Under the pieces are notes generated by a model that saw only the letters and a list, made by a program, of their open reading frames with translations, was not told the origin of the DNA and did not search any database. Of a DNA stretch of 64,000 nucleotides, positions 8,964 through 18,162 are shown piece by piece (the stretch's first letter is position 1; each line of letters starts with the position of its first letter). The stretch is from contig OMPR01000017.1 in NCBI GenBank assembly GCA_900313015.1, positions 279,512-343,511 of the forward strand, given 5' to 3'. The DNA comes from Rhodobacteraceae bacterium EL53. Its GTDB lineage: Bacteria > Pseudomonadota > Alphaproteobacteria > Rhodobacterales > Rhodobacteraceae. Made by a program: the position numbers and the translations under genes.

Positions 8964-10034
8964 ATGCGCTTACTCCTAATTCTATGTTTGGTCGGTTTTG
9001 GGTATCTTTTGCTGTGGCCGGTTCCTGTGTCGCCTGTCGCTTATGAACCACAGGAAACGCAAGGGTTTCAGGGGGTATTTGCTGAAAATCGCGGGTTGGA
9101 TCCCGCTGTGGTCATAGAATTACCAGGGGCCGAAATTGGGCCTGAGGATCTTGCTGTCATGGCTGATGGCACAATTTACACCACCAGTCTGTCAGGCGTT
9201 TTGTATCGCATAGATGGGGAAGCTCCGGAAAAGGTTGATGATTTGGGGGGGCGGCCCCTTGGCCTTAAGGCGGGGCCAGACGGGGCGCTCTACATCGCGG
9301 ACAGTTTTCGCGGTATTTTGCGATGGACCGGACCGGGCAGCTTGGAAACGGTGGTCTCAGAAATTGACGGCAAGCCAATTGTCTATGCCAACCAATTGGA
9401 TGTGGCCCAAGATGGGACGATCTATTTCTCAAATTCATCAGATCGATTTGATCCGGAAACAATGGGTGGAACAAAGCCCACGTCGGTTTTGACCATTTGG
9501 GAGCAGTCCCAAACCGGCTACGTTGCCCGATGGTCAGTGGACGGCAAGGTTGAAAAAATTGCCGAAGGCTTTGTTTACACCAATGGGGTGGCCCTGTCCC
9601 CAGATGAAGATTTTCTTTTGATTAGCGAAACCGGACGCGCACGGGTGCACAGGCTGTGGCTGGTTGGGGACAAGGCGGGGCAAACTGAGGTGTTTTTAGA
9701 CAATCTGCCAGGGTACCCTGACAATTTGGAACGCCAAGCGGATGGTACTTATTGGATGGCCTTTGCCAGCCCCCGGGTGCCTGCAGAGGCGCTGATGCCC
9801 TATCCGTTCTTGCGCAAGGTAATTTGGCGTTTGGGTCCTTTGGTGCGCCCCAAGCCGATCGAACGTGGCATGGTCGTTCAGTTTGACGCGCAGGGTCAGA
9901 TCTTGCGCACGCTGCAGGACCCCTCTGGCCGTCTGGGGATTACGACAGGGGCGCGGATCGTTGATGACGCGTTTTATGTCATGACGCTTGATTCCCGCGG
10001 CTTTGGACGCATGCCGGTCCAAGAGATGCCTTGA
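8964..10034 (+). CDS. SMP-30/gluconolactonase/strictosidine-synthase-like beta-propeller protein
   Basis: A 356-residue protein with an N-terminal hydrophobic segment (residues 2-20) that is a signal peptide or membrane anchor, so it is probably periplasmic. The rest shows repeated strand motifs such as GPEDLAVMADGTIYTT, GLKAGPDGALYIAD and YTNGVALSPDEDFLLI, typical of the six-bladed propeller of the SMP-30/strictosidine synthase superfamily. Members hydrolyse lactones or esters with a bound calcium ion. The substrate is unknown. It is followed on the same strand by a crotonase and a VOC protein, but gaps of about 80 and 18 bases make a shared operon only possible. Confidence 0.75.
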   Translation: MRLLLILCLVGFGYLLLWPVPVSPVAYEPQETQGFQGVFAENRGLDPAVVIELPGAEIGPEDLAVMADGTIYTTSLSGVLYRIDGEAPEKVDDLGGRPLGLKAGPDGALYIADSFRGILRWTGPGSLETVVSEIDGKPIVYANQLDVAQDGTIYFSNSSDRFDPETMGGTKPTSVLTIWEQSQTGYVARWSVDGKVEKIAEGFVYTNGVALSPDEDFLLISETGRARVHRLWLVGDKAGQTEVFLDNLPGYPDNLERQADGTYWMAFASPRVPAEALMPYPFLRKVIWRLGPLVRPKPIERGMVVQFDAQGQILRTLQDPSGRLGITTGARIVDDAFYVMTLDSRGFGRMPVQEMP

Positions 10035-10112
10035 ACTGCCCCCACGTTTGTATGGTGCGACCAGAGTGTTCGCGCCAAACTAACGGCAACATTAAAAAGG
10101 GAGAGGCCGGAT

Positions 10113-10895
10113 ATGGCGCGTGTTTCAGTTAAATATCAGGACAACATAGCGCGGGTGACATTGACCCGTGAGGACAAGATGAACGCGCTGGACACCGCGA
10201 TGATTCAGGCCATTGTGTCTGCAGGTCAAGAAGTTGCCGCATCCGATGCCCGCGCCGTGGTGTTGTCTGGCGAAGGAAAATCATTCTGCGCCGGTTTGGA
10301 TATGATGAGTTTTGGCGCGCTTGCAGCCGAAGAAAATACGGATTGGATCATGGATCGCACCCACGAGGATGCGAACTTGTTTCAAGAGGTGGCACTGGTT
10401 TGGCGCCGGGTTCAGGTGCCTGTGATCGCGGCGGTTCAAGGCGCGGTGTATGGCGGCGGCCTACAACTGGCATTAGGGGCAGATATCCGGATCGCAGCGC
10501 CAGATGCCAAGTTTTCGGTGATGGAAATGAAATGGGGCTTGATCCCGGATATGGGGGGGATGGTGCTGTTGCCGCAACTGATGCGCTCTGATGCGTTGCG
10601 TCAGATGACCTATACGGCACGCCCTGTGGATGTGAACCAAGCGCTGGCATGGGGGCTGGTCACATCAGTGGATGATGATCCGATGACCGCAGCATTTGCC
10701 CTTGCGGAAGAAATCGCAGGCAAAAGCCCTAACGCAATTCGGGCCGCCAAGCGTTTGATCGAATTTGCCGAAAGTCAGAGCCGTCAGGATGTGCTGTTGG
10801 CCGAAAGTGCGGAACAAGGTAAACTGATAGGCAAAGCGGAACAAATGGAGGTCATCGCGGCCAACATGCAAGGGCGTAAACCCGATTTTAAATAA
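10113..10895 (+). CDS. Enoyl-CoA hydratase/isomerase family protein (crotonase)
   Basis: A 260-residue crotonase-fold protein. The two oxyanion-hole segments are FCAGLDM and GAVYGGGLQLALGADIRIA. The usual second catalytic glutamate region reads GLIPDMGG, where aspartate stands in the position often used by isomerases, so hydration versus isomerisation cannot be told. The start ATG 10113 has GGGAGAG upstream. It acts on CoA thioesters in fatty-acid or related breakdown. The VOC gene follows after 18 bases. Confidence 0.85.
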   Translation: MARVSVKYQDNIARVTLTREDKMNALDTAMIQAIVSAGQEVAASDARAVVLSGEGKSFCAGLDMMSFGALAAEENTDWIMDRTHEDANLFQEVALVWRRVQVPVIAAVQGAVYGGGLQLALGADIRIAAPDAKFSVMEMKWGLIPDMGGMVLLPQLMRSDALRQMTYTARPVDVNQALAWGLVTSVDDDPMTAAFALAEEIAGKSPNAIRAAKRLIEFAESQSRQDVLLAESAEQGKLIGKAEQMEVIAANMQGRKPDFK

Positions 10896-10913
10896 GTTGG
10901 AGGTTGGCCAGTC

Positions 10914-11273
10914 TTGCGACTTATTCTCTATACCAAGCGCATGGATGAGATGATCTCGTTTTATGAGACGTATTTCGATTACCGGGCTGAACGGTGTGAA
11001 GGGGATCGGATTGTTGAATTGATCCCTAGGACCCATGGGGTGCCATTGCTGTTGCACCCCGCAGGAAAAGCTACGCGTGAGGGGCAAGTCGCGGTCAAAC
11101 TGGTCTTTGATATTGAAAATGTGCCAGATTTTTGCGTCCGTGCCGCTAAGGTCGGGCTAAGTTTTGGCCCAATTCACAACGCCGATGGGTATTGTTTTGC
11201 CAATGCCAAAGATCCGGCGAAGAATTCGGTCTCGGTATCTAGTCGTGCGTTCAGGGGGCCATCAACTCTATGA
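10914..11273 (+). CDS. Small VOC (glyoxalase/bleomycin-resistance) family protein
   Basis: A 119-residue single-domain protein with the start typical of the VOC fold (LYTKRMDEMISFYETYFDY) and a second half beginning VKLVFDIENVPDFC. VOC proteins form paired beta-alpha-beta-beta-beta modules that hold a metal and serve as lyases, dioxygenases or binding proteins; no specific activity can be assigned. The start is TTG 10914, supported by GGAGG at 10899-10903; no ATG fits better. An intrinsic terminator follows. Confidence 0.7.
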   Translation: MRLILYTKRMDEMISFYETYFDYRAERCEGDRIVELIPRTHGVPLLLHPAGKATREGQVAVKLVFDIENVPDFCVRAAKVGLSFGPIHNADGYCFANAKDPAKNSVSVSSRAFRGPSTL

Positions 11274-11300
11274 ACCTGAGTACCTGAACTAACGGAAACT

Positions 11301-11334
11301 CCCCGCCTCAGTGCACTGAAACGGGGTGTTTTTT
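11301..11334 (+). terminator. Intrinsic terminator after VOC gene
   Basis: CCCCG (11301-11305) pairs with CGGGG (11322-11326), and within the loop TCAG/CTGA adds a second stem around TGCA. A run of six T follows at 11329-11334. It lies between the VOC gene and the convergent valS. Confidence 0.8.
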
Positions 11335-11352
11335 CTCGCTATGCCTGAGATA

Positions 11353-14300
11353 TCAGGCCAACTCTTGCAGGCGCGCGAGCGCCTGTTTGATTTTGCCTTC
11401 TTCTTCTTCACGTTCGGCCAGATTGGCTTGTGTCTCTGCTACAACTTCCGCTGGGGCTGAGTCAGCGAATTTGGGGTTCTTAAGCCGCCCGCGCAGGCCA
11501 CCCAACTCTTTCGCGAGTTTGCCCAATGTCTTTTCAAGACGCGCGATTTCAGATCCGACATCGATGATGTCAGCCAGCGGCAAGCCAAACGTGCCGCCCG
11601 CCACCGGAATGGTCACGGTGCCTTTGGGGAATTCATCAACTGCTGTCAGGCTTTCGATACGGGCCAGACGCTGGATCAGCACATGGTTGTTGTCCCAAGC
11701 GGTTTGACCTTTGTTGTCGAGGCTAGAAACCAGTAACGCAACCTTGAGGCCCGCCGGAACGTGAGTTTGTTGACGGGCCGAACGGACCGTGTCGATCAAG
11801 CCGATGACCCAGTTCATTTCCCGGTCGGCGTCCGCATCCACCAAGTCAGCGGCGGTATAAGTCGGCCAATCCGCATGGATTAACATCTTGGCGCGGGCTT
11901 CGGTTTGGCCCCACAACTCTTCGGTGATGAAGGGCATGATTGGGTGCAGCAGGATCAGCGATTGATCCAATACCCAGCGCAGGGTGGCTTGGGTTTCGGC
12001 CTTAGCGGCGGCGTCTTCACCCTGCAGGATTGGTTTGGAGAATTCCAGATACCAATCGCAGACTTTGCCCCAGACAAAGGCATAGAGCGCGCTTGCGGCA
12101 TCGTTGAAGCGATAGCTTTCGAGTGCTGCGTCAACTTCTTCGCGAACCTTAGCCGTCTCGCCGATGATCCACTTGTTCAAAGTCTGCGTCGCTTCGGGGC
12201 GGATGCTTTCTTTCGAATACGGGATCTCGTAATGCTCGGCAAAGCTGAAGGCGTTCCAAAGCTTGGTGCCGAAATTACGATATCCGGTGATGCGATCCCT
12301 GCTGAGTTTCAGCACACCACCGATGGCGGCCATGGACGCATTGGTAAAGCGCAGCGCATCGGCACCGAATTCGTCCACGATTTCCAGTGGATCGATGACG
12401 TTGCCGGTGGTTTTGGACATCTTCTTACCCTTCTCGTCGCGAACGAGCTGGTGCAGATAGACGGTGTGGAACGGAATTTCGTCGACCACAGCCAATTGCA
12501 TCATCATCATGCGCGCCACCCAGAAGAACAGGATATCCTGACCGGTGATCAACACATCTGTGGGGAAGTATTTTGAGGTGCTTTCATCCCACTCGGGCCA
12601 ACCCAGCGTACCGATCGGCCAGAGACCGGACGAGAACCACGTGTCGAGAACATCGGGGTCGCGCCAAACCGGGAAGACCAATTTGGTGGGATCTTGGTCC
12701 ACAGCATATTGAGCAAGGCTTTCCGCGAATTTGTGGATCGCGTCATGCTTGTCGTCAACTTCAACAACAGTGGCATGATTGAGCGGGGTGGGAATGTCTG
12801 CATTGTCATCGACAAAGCGTTCGATGGCAGCCTCGAAAGAGGGTGCGCAATGCGCAACGTCGCCGCGATGCAACATGCCTCCGGCGTTCAGTAGGCGGCC
12901 AAGTTCAACCAGATCCAAAGCACCATCGTTTTCTTCGTTTGTGAAATCTTCGGCGGACAGGTTGAGACCATACCAAACAGGGATCTGATGTCCCCACCAA
13001 AGTTGACGTGAGATGCACCAAGGTTCGATGTTCTCCAACCAGTGGTAATAGGTCTTCTCACCCGACTCGGGGATGATCTTGACCGTGCCGTCTTTGACCG
13101 CGTCCAGCGCGGGCCCAACGATTTTCTCAGCGTCCACGAACCATTGGTCGGTGAACATCGGTTCGATCACGACTTTGGAGCGGTCGCCAAAGGGCTGCAT
13201 GATCGGTTTGCTTTCGACCAGTGGCACAGTGGTGACTTCTGGGGCTTCTTCACCCTTTTTCAGCTTTGGCTTGGGACCAAGGCGCGCATCGTCAGAGGTG
13301 GTCATCACAGCCAGACCTTCGGCGGTGATCTCTTCTACAACATGGGAACGGGCTTCGAACCGGTCCAGACCACGCAAGTGATCGGGGATCAGGTTGATTG
13401 CGTCAATTTCATTTTCAGTGAAGTCACGTCCGCGCGCAAATTCCTGCGCCTTTGCAGCTTCTTCTCCGTAAGGCGCCCCATCAGCGCGCATTGCGCCTTT
13501 GGTGTCCATCAGGCGATACATCGGAATGCCGCCGCGCTTTGCGACCATGTTATCGTTGAAATCATGTGCGCCGGTGATTTTCACAGCGCCCGAGCCGAAA
13601 TCCTTGTCCGGGTAGTCATCAGTGATGATCGGGATTTGACGACGGTGCTCTTTGGGACCAACGGGGATTTCGCAGAGTTTGCCAACGATAGACGCATAGC
13701 GTTCGTCTGACGGGTGAACTGCAACCGCACCATCGCCGAGCATGGTTTCGGGTCGCGTGGTCGCGATCGAGATATAGTCCCGCTCTTCTTCAAGCGTGAC
13801 GTTCCCGTCGTCATCTTTTTCAACGTAGGTATATGTGACCCCGTCAGCGAGGGGGTATTTAAAGTGCCACATGTGGCCGGGTGTTTCGATGTTCTCGACT
13901 TCGAGGTCAGAAATCGCAGTTTCGAAATGCGGATCCCAATTCACCAGACGTTTGCCACGATAAATCAGGCCTTTGTTGTACATCTCAACAAAGACTTTGA
14001 TCACAGCGTCGTGGAAATTGGCGGAATTTTCGTGACCCGTGCGCGGATCACCTGCAGCTCCTGCCATGGTAAAGGCGTTGCGCGACCAATCACAGGTCGA
14101 GCCGAGGCGTTTGAGCTGATCGACGATCGTGCCGCCGTATTCGCCCTTCCATTCCCAGACTTTTTCCAAAAACTTTTCGCGGCCCAGTTCGTTGCGACCC
14201 GGTTGTTGGGTGGCGGCCAACATTTTTTCCACCTGCATTTGGGTGGCGATACCGGCATGGTCCTGACCAGGTTGCCAGAGCGTGTCGAACCCACGCATCC

Positions 14301-14508
14301 GGTGCCAGCGGATCAGAATATCCTGTAGAGTGTTGTTGAAGGCGTGGCCTACATGTAGCGCGCCCGTGACGTTGGGTGGCGGGATCATGATGGTAAAGGT
14401 TTCGTCGCGCGATTGGTTCGCGCCCGCTTTGAAGCAACCGGCCTCTTCCCAGGCCTTATAGAGGCGGGTTTCGGCCTCGGCTGCGTTAAATGTCTTTTCC
14501 ATCGCCAT
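11353..14508 (-). CDS. valS: Valyl-tRNA synthetase
   Basis: Charges tRNA-Val. A class I synthetase of 1051 residues with HIGH-type motif LHVGH (residues 51-55), an editing domain in the middle, KMSKS-type motif KKMSKTTGN in the second half, an anticodon-binding domain and a C-terminal coiled-coil arm ([15 protein letters not shown] onward). The start at 14508 is chosen because AGGA lies six bases upstream; MEKTF at 14502 is the alternative, and the longer open frame lacks a binding site. Upstream on the same strand is a dienelactone-hydrolase-like gene. Confidence 0.97.
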   Translation of the reverse strand: MAMEKTFNAAEAETRLYKAWEEAGCFKAGANQSRDETFTIMIPPPNVTGALHVGHAFNNTLQDILIRWHRMRGFDTLWQPGQDHAGIATQMQVEKMLAATQQPGRNELGREKFLEKVWEWKGEYGGTIVDQLKRLGSTCDWSRNAFTMAGAAGDPRTGHENSANFHDAVIKVFVEMYNKGLIYRGKRLVNWDPHFETAISDLEVENIETPGHMWHFKYPLADGVTYTYVEKDDDGNVTLEEERDYISIATTRPETMLGDGAVAVHPSDERYASIVGKLCEIPVGPKEHRRQIPIITDDYPDKDFGSGAVKITGAHDFNDNMVAKRGGIPMYRLMDTKGAMRADGAPYGEEAAKAQEFARGRDFTENEIDAINLIPDHLRGLDRFEARSHVVEEITAEGLAVMTTSDDARLGPKPKLKKGEEAPEVTTVPLVESKPIMQPFGDRSKVVIEPMFTDQWFVDAEKIVGPALDAVKDGTVKIIPESGEKTYYHWLENIEPWCISRQLWWGHQIPVWYGLNLSAEDFTNEENDGALDLVELGRLLNAGGMLHRGDVAHCAPSFEAAIERFVDDNADIPTPLNHATVVEVDDKHDAIHKFAESLAQYAVDQDPTKLVFPVWRDPDVLDTWFSSGLWPIGTLGWPEWDESTSKYFPTDVLITGQDILFFWVARMMMMQLAVVDEIPFHTVYLHQLVRDEKGKKMSKTTGNVIDPLEIVDEFGADALRFTNASMAAIGGVLKLSRDRITGYRNFGTKLWNAFSFAEHYEIPYSKESIRPEATQTLNKWIIGETAKVREEVDAALESYRFNDAASALYAFVWGKVCDWYLEFSKPILQGEDAAAKAETQATLRWVLDQSLILLHPIMPFITEELWGQTEARAKMLIHADWPTYTAADLVDADADREMNWVIGLIDTVRSARQQTHVPAGLKVALLVSSLDNKGQTAWDNNHVLIQRLARIESLTAVDEFPKGTVTIPVAGGTFGLPLADIIDVGSEIARLEKTLGKLAKELGGLRGRLKNPKFADSAPAEVVAETQANLAEREEEEGKIKQALARLQELA

Positions 14509-14632
14509 GGGGTGTCCTGCATGATCTTTAGGGGTCAGCGCCTTGCATAGCGTTTGACCACACAAAGGGGAAGGCAGGTTTGTGCTAGATTGGGTGTTTC
14601 GGGGGCACCAAGCGCGTTATTTACAGTCTAAA

Positions 14633-15382
14633 TCAAGATACGGGTGGTGCGCCGGCCTGTTGGAACCTATCGCGAAAGTACCCTTCGACCCGCTGATAGG
14701 CCGCTTCATGGAAGTCCAGAGTCAAAAGCGAGTGTCCAGTTCCGGGAAATTCAACGCTAGTAAGGTCTTCACAAAAGGCGCCTTCCAAGGAACGCATCAA
14801 TCGGGCTGGAGCAAGTTTGTCATTCGTGTACCGCATGGCCAGCCCTGGACCCTTTTCGGCCATTGCTTCGCGCGCGTCTTGGATATCTTGGTCGCTCATA
14901 TGCAGATGATCGCCGCCCAAGACGGGCAGGGCCGGTTGACTGGCCACTCCGCCCAAGACGGCCTCATCAGCCATGAGTGTTAGGGCGAAGCTTCCGGTCA
15001 GGCACATACCAATAACCCCAACCCCCACCGCGCTTTCCCGCTTTCGGATATGATGGACAAGTGCACGCAACCAATCAGAGATTGGGCTTTGTTGTCCCCG
15101 GAGAAACATGTTGAACTCGCGGCGCACACAGAAAAGATGAGCTGCATTGCGCGCTAGGGTGGTTTTGCCAAACTTACCGAAGAGGTGAGGCAGGTAAACA
15201 CGGAACCCTGCCTGTTCAAAGCGACGCACCAAACCCAAGGTTTCAGGCCCGATCCCGGGCAGTTCCTGTAGGATCAGGATCGGCGGCCCGTCCCCCTTGA
15301 CATGAACATCATGACTGACAGCGTCTCCTTTTGAAAGCGGCGCTGCAAAGGAAAAGATCTCGTCTGGTTCCCATCCTGACAT
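14633..15382 (-). CDS. Dienelactone hydrolase family protein
   Basis: A 249-residue alpha/beta hydrolase with the cysteine nucleophile typical of dienelactone hydrolases in GMCLTG (Cys127), a conserved glutamate in LILQELPGI (Glu40) and a histidine in GTGHSLL (His217). Family members open dienelactones or act as esterases; the substrate here is not known. It lies between the oxygenase pair (upstream) and valS (downstream), all on the minus strand, with 168 and 124 base gaps, so co-transcription is uncertain. Confidence 0.8.
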   Translation of the reverse strand: MSGWEPDEIFSFAAPLSKGDAVSHDVHVKGDGPPILILQELPGIGPETLGLVRRFEQAGFRVYLPHLFGKFGKTTLARNAAHLFCVRREFNMFLRGQQSPISDWLRALVHHIRKRESAVGVGVIGMCLTGSFALTLMADEAVLGGVASQPALPVLGGDHLHMSDQDIQDAREAMAEKGPGLAMRYTNDKLAPARLMRSLEGAFCEDLTSVEFPGTGHSLLTLDFHEAAYQRVEGYFRDRFQQAGAPPVS

Positions 15383-15550
15383 GGGGCAGAACCTACCGCA
15401 TGCGCTGACCTTTAGCTATTGAGTTGGCGTTTTTTACATTCGGCAAGCGGAATTTGACCGATTGTATGTTTGAGATTTTTTCAGTCACGGGGGTGGTATG
15501 ATCCAAGGACTGCGTTTTCTTGCTGCCCTGGGAGGTATCAAAATGTGGGC

Positions 15551-16183
15551 TTATGCTGCACGTTCTGCTGCTATTTCAGCGTTTTGCAGCGGCTCCCGGA
15601 CTCCTGCGCGAATAACATCCGGGCTGTAGGGGGGGCGGTCGAAAACTTCGCGGACCATCGGAGCGAAAAACTCGATCGGCAATGTTTCGTATTCCGGGTC
15701 AAAAGAGGACTGGTCCCATCGTTCGCAGAACTCGGCGTTGTCATCGAAATATGGGTGCCCTTTGTGACGGTCCCTTTTGTTTTGGTCAAAACCCTCTAGG
15801 TGCTGTCCATAGTACAGCATTTGGAAATCTCCATGTGTATGGACCACCCATGTGCATTGCTCGCGTACAAAAGGTTTCAGGATCGTGGCAGCATATTCAT
15901 CGTGATTATAGGGCGCATAGATATCGCCTATGTCGTGCAGCAGTGCCGAAACGATCCAGTCGATATCTGCCCCATCCCGATAGGCTCGCGTGGCAGATTG
16001 CACAGAATGGCCCAGCCGCGTGATTTGATAGCCGGACAATCCTTCGTCCAGATCCACCAGCGCCCGAAGCAACCGGTCGGCAGTGTGTTTGGTATGGTCG
16101 ATTTCATGGGCGGTTAGGAATTCGTACTCTTCCTTGGTACCGTCCTTCATCTGGGTAAAGCTGACCTTTTCCATCGCTTGCAT
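15551..16183 (-). CDS. HD-domain mixed-valent diiron oxygenase, PhnZ/TmpB-like
   Basis: HD-fold oxygenases of this kind cleave the C-P bond of a 1-hydroxyalkylphosphonate, releasing phosphate. The 210-residue protein shows the metal-binding set His59, His83-Asp84 (LLHDIGD), His94, His115 and Asp157 in the order seen in PhnZ and myo-inositol oxygenase. It begins eight bases after the oxygenase gene at 16192-17064, the partner it always needs: PhnY or TmpA makes the hydroxyl substrate. Whether the substrate is derived from 2-aminoethylphosphonate, its trimethyl form (TmpB) or methylphosphonate cannot be read from the sequence. ATG 16174 is an alternative start. Confidence 0.8.
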   Translation of the reverse strand: MQAMEKVSFTQMKDGTKEEYEFLTAHEIDHTKHTADRLLRALVDLDEGLSGYQITRLGHSVQSATRAYRDGADIDWIVSALLHDIGDIYAPYNHDEYAATILKPFVREQCTWVVHTHGDFQMLYYGQHLEGFDQNKRDRHKGHPYFDDNAEFCERWDQSSFDPEYETLPIEFFAPMVREVFDRPPYSPDVIRAGVREPLQNAEIAAERAA

Positions 16184-16191
16184 CTTTCCTG

Positions 16192-17064
16192 TTAGCTGGC
16201 GGCTTTGTGGGCCTGATAAAGTGAAACATCCTTTTCGGCTCCTTGCGCAAGGGCTTTGGTCTGGTCCATGCGGATTTGTTGATAGAGCGCGAGGGCCTCT
16301 GCTGAGAACAGGCTGGATGGGGCAGGAATTTGGGCAAAATTGCCCGTTTGGTCAGTGCCACGCACCATCATGGCATAATCGCGTTCCGCGATTTCTTGGC
16401 GGGCATTGGGATTGAGGTACCGGATTGCACATCCGATGCGTCGATCGTTTGAGGTGTTAGCGCCTGACCCGTGGATCGTCAGCCCGTGATGGAGCGACAT
16501 CTGGCCGGGGCTCAGTTCGATGCGGATCTTGTCAGCTTCTGCAACGTCAACGGCGATTTCCTGACCACGCGATAGCAAGTTGGTGTCCGAAAACGTATCA
16601 TTGTGCGGTAGGATCGGGTTTTTGTGACTGCCTGCCACAAAATCCATGCATCCACTTTCAGGTGTTGCTGGGGACAGAGCAATCCAGGCTGTCACCTGAT
16701 CCGAGGTTTCCCCCAAACCCCAATATGTCAGGTCTTGATGCATTCCGACGATATGCTTGCTGTTGGGCTCTTTGATAAAGAACTCAGCTGACCAAACCAT
16801 CAGGTCCGGGCCGAGAATAGCCTCAACTGCATCCAGAACGCGCGGATCTTGCGCCAATCGCGCAGCCAGAGGCATCACGACATGTGCATTCACGCGTTTG
16901 TAGGTCGCAAGTGGCAGTGGCAGGTCCGTGTTGAGCCAATCCGTTTCGGTTTGTTCAAGCTCTGCCCGGGCAGCGATGGTTTCTTCTGGGGTCAGGATAT
17001 CAAGTGGAAAGAGATAACCGTCTTTCCAATATCGCCTGGTCTGGGCGTCAGTCAGCTTGGGCAT
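16192..17064 (-). CDS. Fe(II)/2-oxoglutarate oxygenase of phytanoyl-CoA family, PhnY/TmpA-like
   Basis: A 290-residue PhyH-type oxygenase. The iron site is His109-x-Asp111 in MHQDLTY and the distal His198 in TIHGSG; Arg208/209 or Arg215 would hold 2-oxoglutarate. Phytanoyl-type enzymes paired with PhnZ/TmpB-type HD proteins hydroxylate the carbon next to phosphorus in an organophosphonate. The pairing with the gene at 15551 and a divergent LysR regulator support this role, which is inferred from context. Without the partner it would be called an ectoine-hydroxylase or phytanoyl-CoA dioxygenase family protein. Confidence 0.8.
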   Translation of the reverse strand: MPKLTDAQTRRYWKDGYLFPLDILTPEETIAARAELEQTETDWLNTDLPLPLATYKRVNAHVVMPLAARLAQDPRVLDAVEAILGPDLMVWSAEFFIKEPNSKHIVGMHQDLTYWGLGETSDQVTAWIALSPATPESGCMDFVAGSHKNPILPHNDTFSDTNLLSRGQEIAVDVAEADKIRIELSPGQMSLHHGLTIHGSGANTSNDRRIGCAIRYLNPNARQEIAERDYAMMVRGTDQTGNFAQIPAPSSLFSAEALALYQQIRMDQTKALAQGAEKDVSLYQAHKAAS

Positions 17065-17145
17065 TTGGTGCTCCGGGTATAGAATCGATGTTTGGCGACC
17101 CTAGGCGCGGATTCCATTATTTCAGAACGAAATGCCTTGCTGGTC

Positions 17146-17166
17146 AGGCTAAGTTTTGCTTAGCCT
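17146..17166. promoter_or_regulatory. LysR-type operator palindrome
   Basis: AGGCTAAG (17146-17153) and CTTAGCCT (17159-17166) form a perfect 8-base inverted repeat with a 5-base spacer. It contains the T-N11-A signature of LysR boxes (T 17150, A 17162). It ends seven bases before the regulator's start and lies in the gap shared with the divergent oxygenase pair, where a LysR protein would both repress itself and control the pair. Confidence 0.65.
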
Positions 17167-17172
17167 ACTGGC

Positions 17173-18048
17173 ATGGTAACACGAGTTCCGTCTCTCAATT
17201 GGTTGCGTGTGTTCGAGGCGGCGGCCCGAACCGAAAGCTTTGCGCGCGCCGCGTCTCAGCTCAACATGTCCGCTGCGGCGGTCAGTCAACAGGTTAAGGC
17301 CCTTGAGGGGCATTTGGGGACGCCACTGTTCACGCGCCACGCCCATTCTGTTTCACTCACGGAGGCAGGGCAGGCATATCTCCCTACGGTTCAACAATCC
17401 TTGCTGATGCTGGAAACTGCGACCACCGGGTTGTTCGGGGAAACGCGTGAGCAGCGATTGTATGTTCAATCGGTTTTGTTATTTGCCCATGGGGTTCTGG
17501 CCCCGGGAATGTTGGATTTCCAAACGGCCCATCCAACTGTGAATCTGGTGCTCAGCACGGGCAATTCCGTTATGGATTTCGCCAATCAGTTCACGGATCT
17601 GCAGATCATCTTTGGAAATCCGACACATTACGGCGTGGCCTACGACCGATTGATGGGCGAAGAGCTGTTTCCTGTCGCGACACCAGAGATTGCTGTGCAG
17701 ATCGAAACACCCCAAGATTTATTGAAGTTTCCTTTGATCGAAGTTGCGACACATCGCGCGGGTTGGCCGTATGTGTTTGAGCAATTGCGCGTTTCACCGG
17801 GGTCTGCGCGGTATGTGTTTGCAGACAATACGATTATTTCGTCGGCATTGGCATCTCAAGGGGTTGGCATTGCTTTGGGGCGGGCTCCGGCCAGTGATCC
17901 GGTGATGCAAGGCGCGGGGTTGGTGCCCTGCCTGCCTGTTATCAAGGTACTAGGGCAAGATGCCTATCATCTTGTCTATCCTGATGGAGCCGTTTTGCGA
18001 CCTGCAGCGCGCGCCTTTCGCGATTGGCTGCTAGACTATCTTGTTTGA
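17173..18048 (+). CDS. LysR-family transcriptional regulator (GcvA-like)
   Basis: A 291-residue regulator with an N-terminal winged helix-turn-helix (LNWLRVFEAAARTESFARAASQLNMSAAAVSQQVKALE region, residues 7-45) and a C-terminal periplasmic-binding-protein-like effector domain. The N-terminal wording is that of the GcvA/AmpR branch. It is divergent from the oxygenase pair at 15551-17064, with the palindromic operator between, so it most likely controls that pair in response to a phosphonate-related inducer. That role is inference. Confidence 0.85.
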   Translation: MVTRVPSLNWLRVFEAAARTESFARAASQLNMSAAAVSQQVKALEGHLGTPLFTRHAHSVSLTEAGQAYLPTVQQSLLMLETATTGLFGETREQRLYVQSVLLFAHGVLAPGMLDFQTAHPTVNLVLSTGNSVMDFANQFTDLQIIFGNPTHYGVAYDRLMGEELFPVATPEIAVQIETPQDLLKFPLIEVATHRAGWPYVFEQLRVSPGSARYVFADNTIISSALASQGVGIALGRAPASDPVMQGAGLVPCLPVIKVLGQDAYHLVYPDGAVLRPAARAFRDWLLDYLV

Positions 18049-18162
18049 CTGGGCTTTGAACGCATTTTCCGTTGGGGCGCTTTCTTGGGAAAAAGGTGGC
18101 TCTGGCTGGACATCGGACAAACGACAGCTATCGTCGACCCCTAGGTCATGAGGGAACGCGCC

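Noticed and set aside
13042-13710. Long plus-strand frames inside valS
   Set aside because: They are antisense shadows of a fully conserved synthetase gene.
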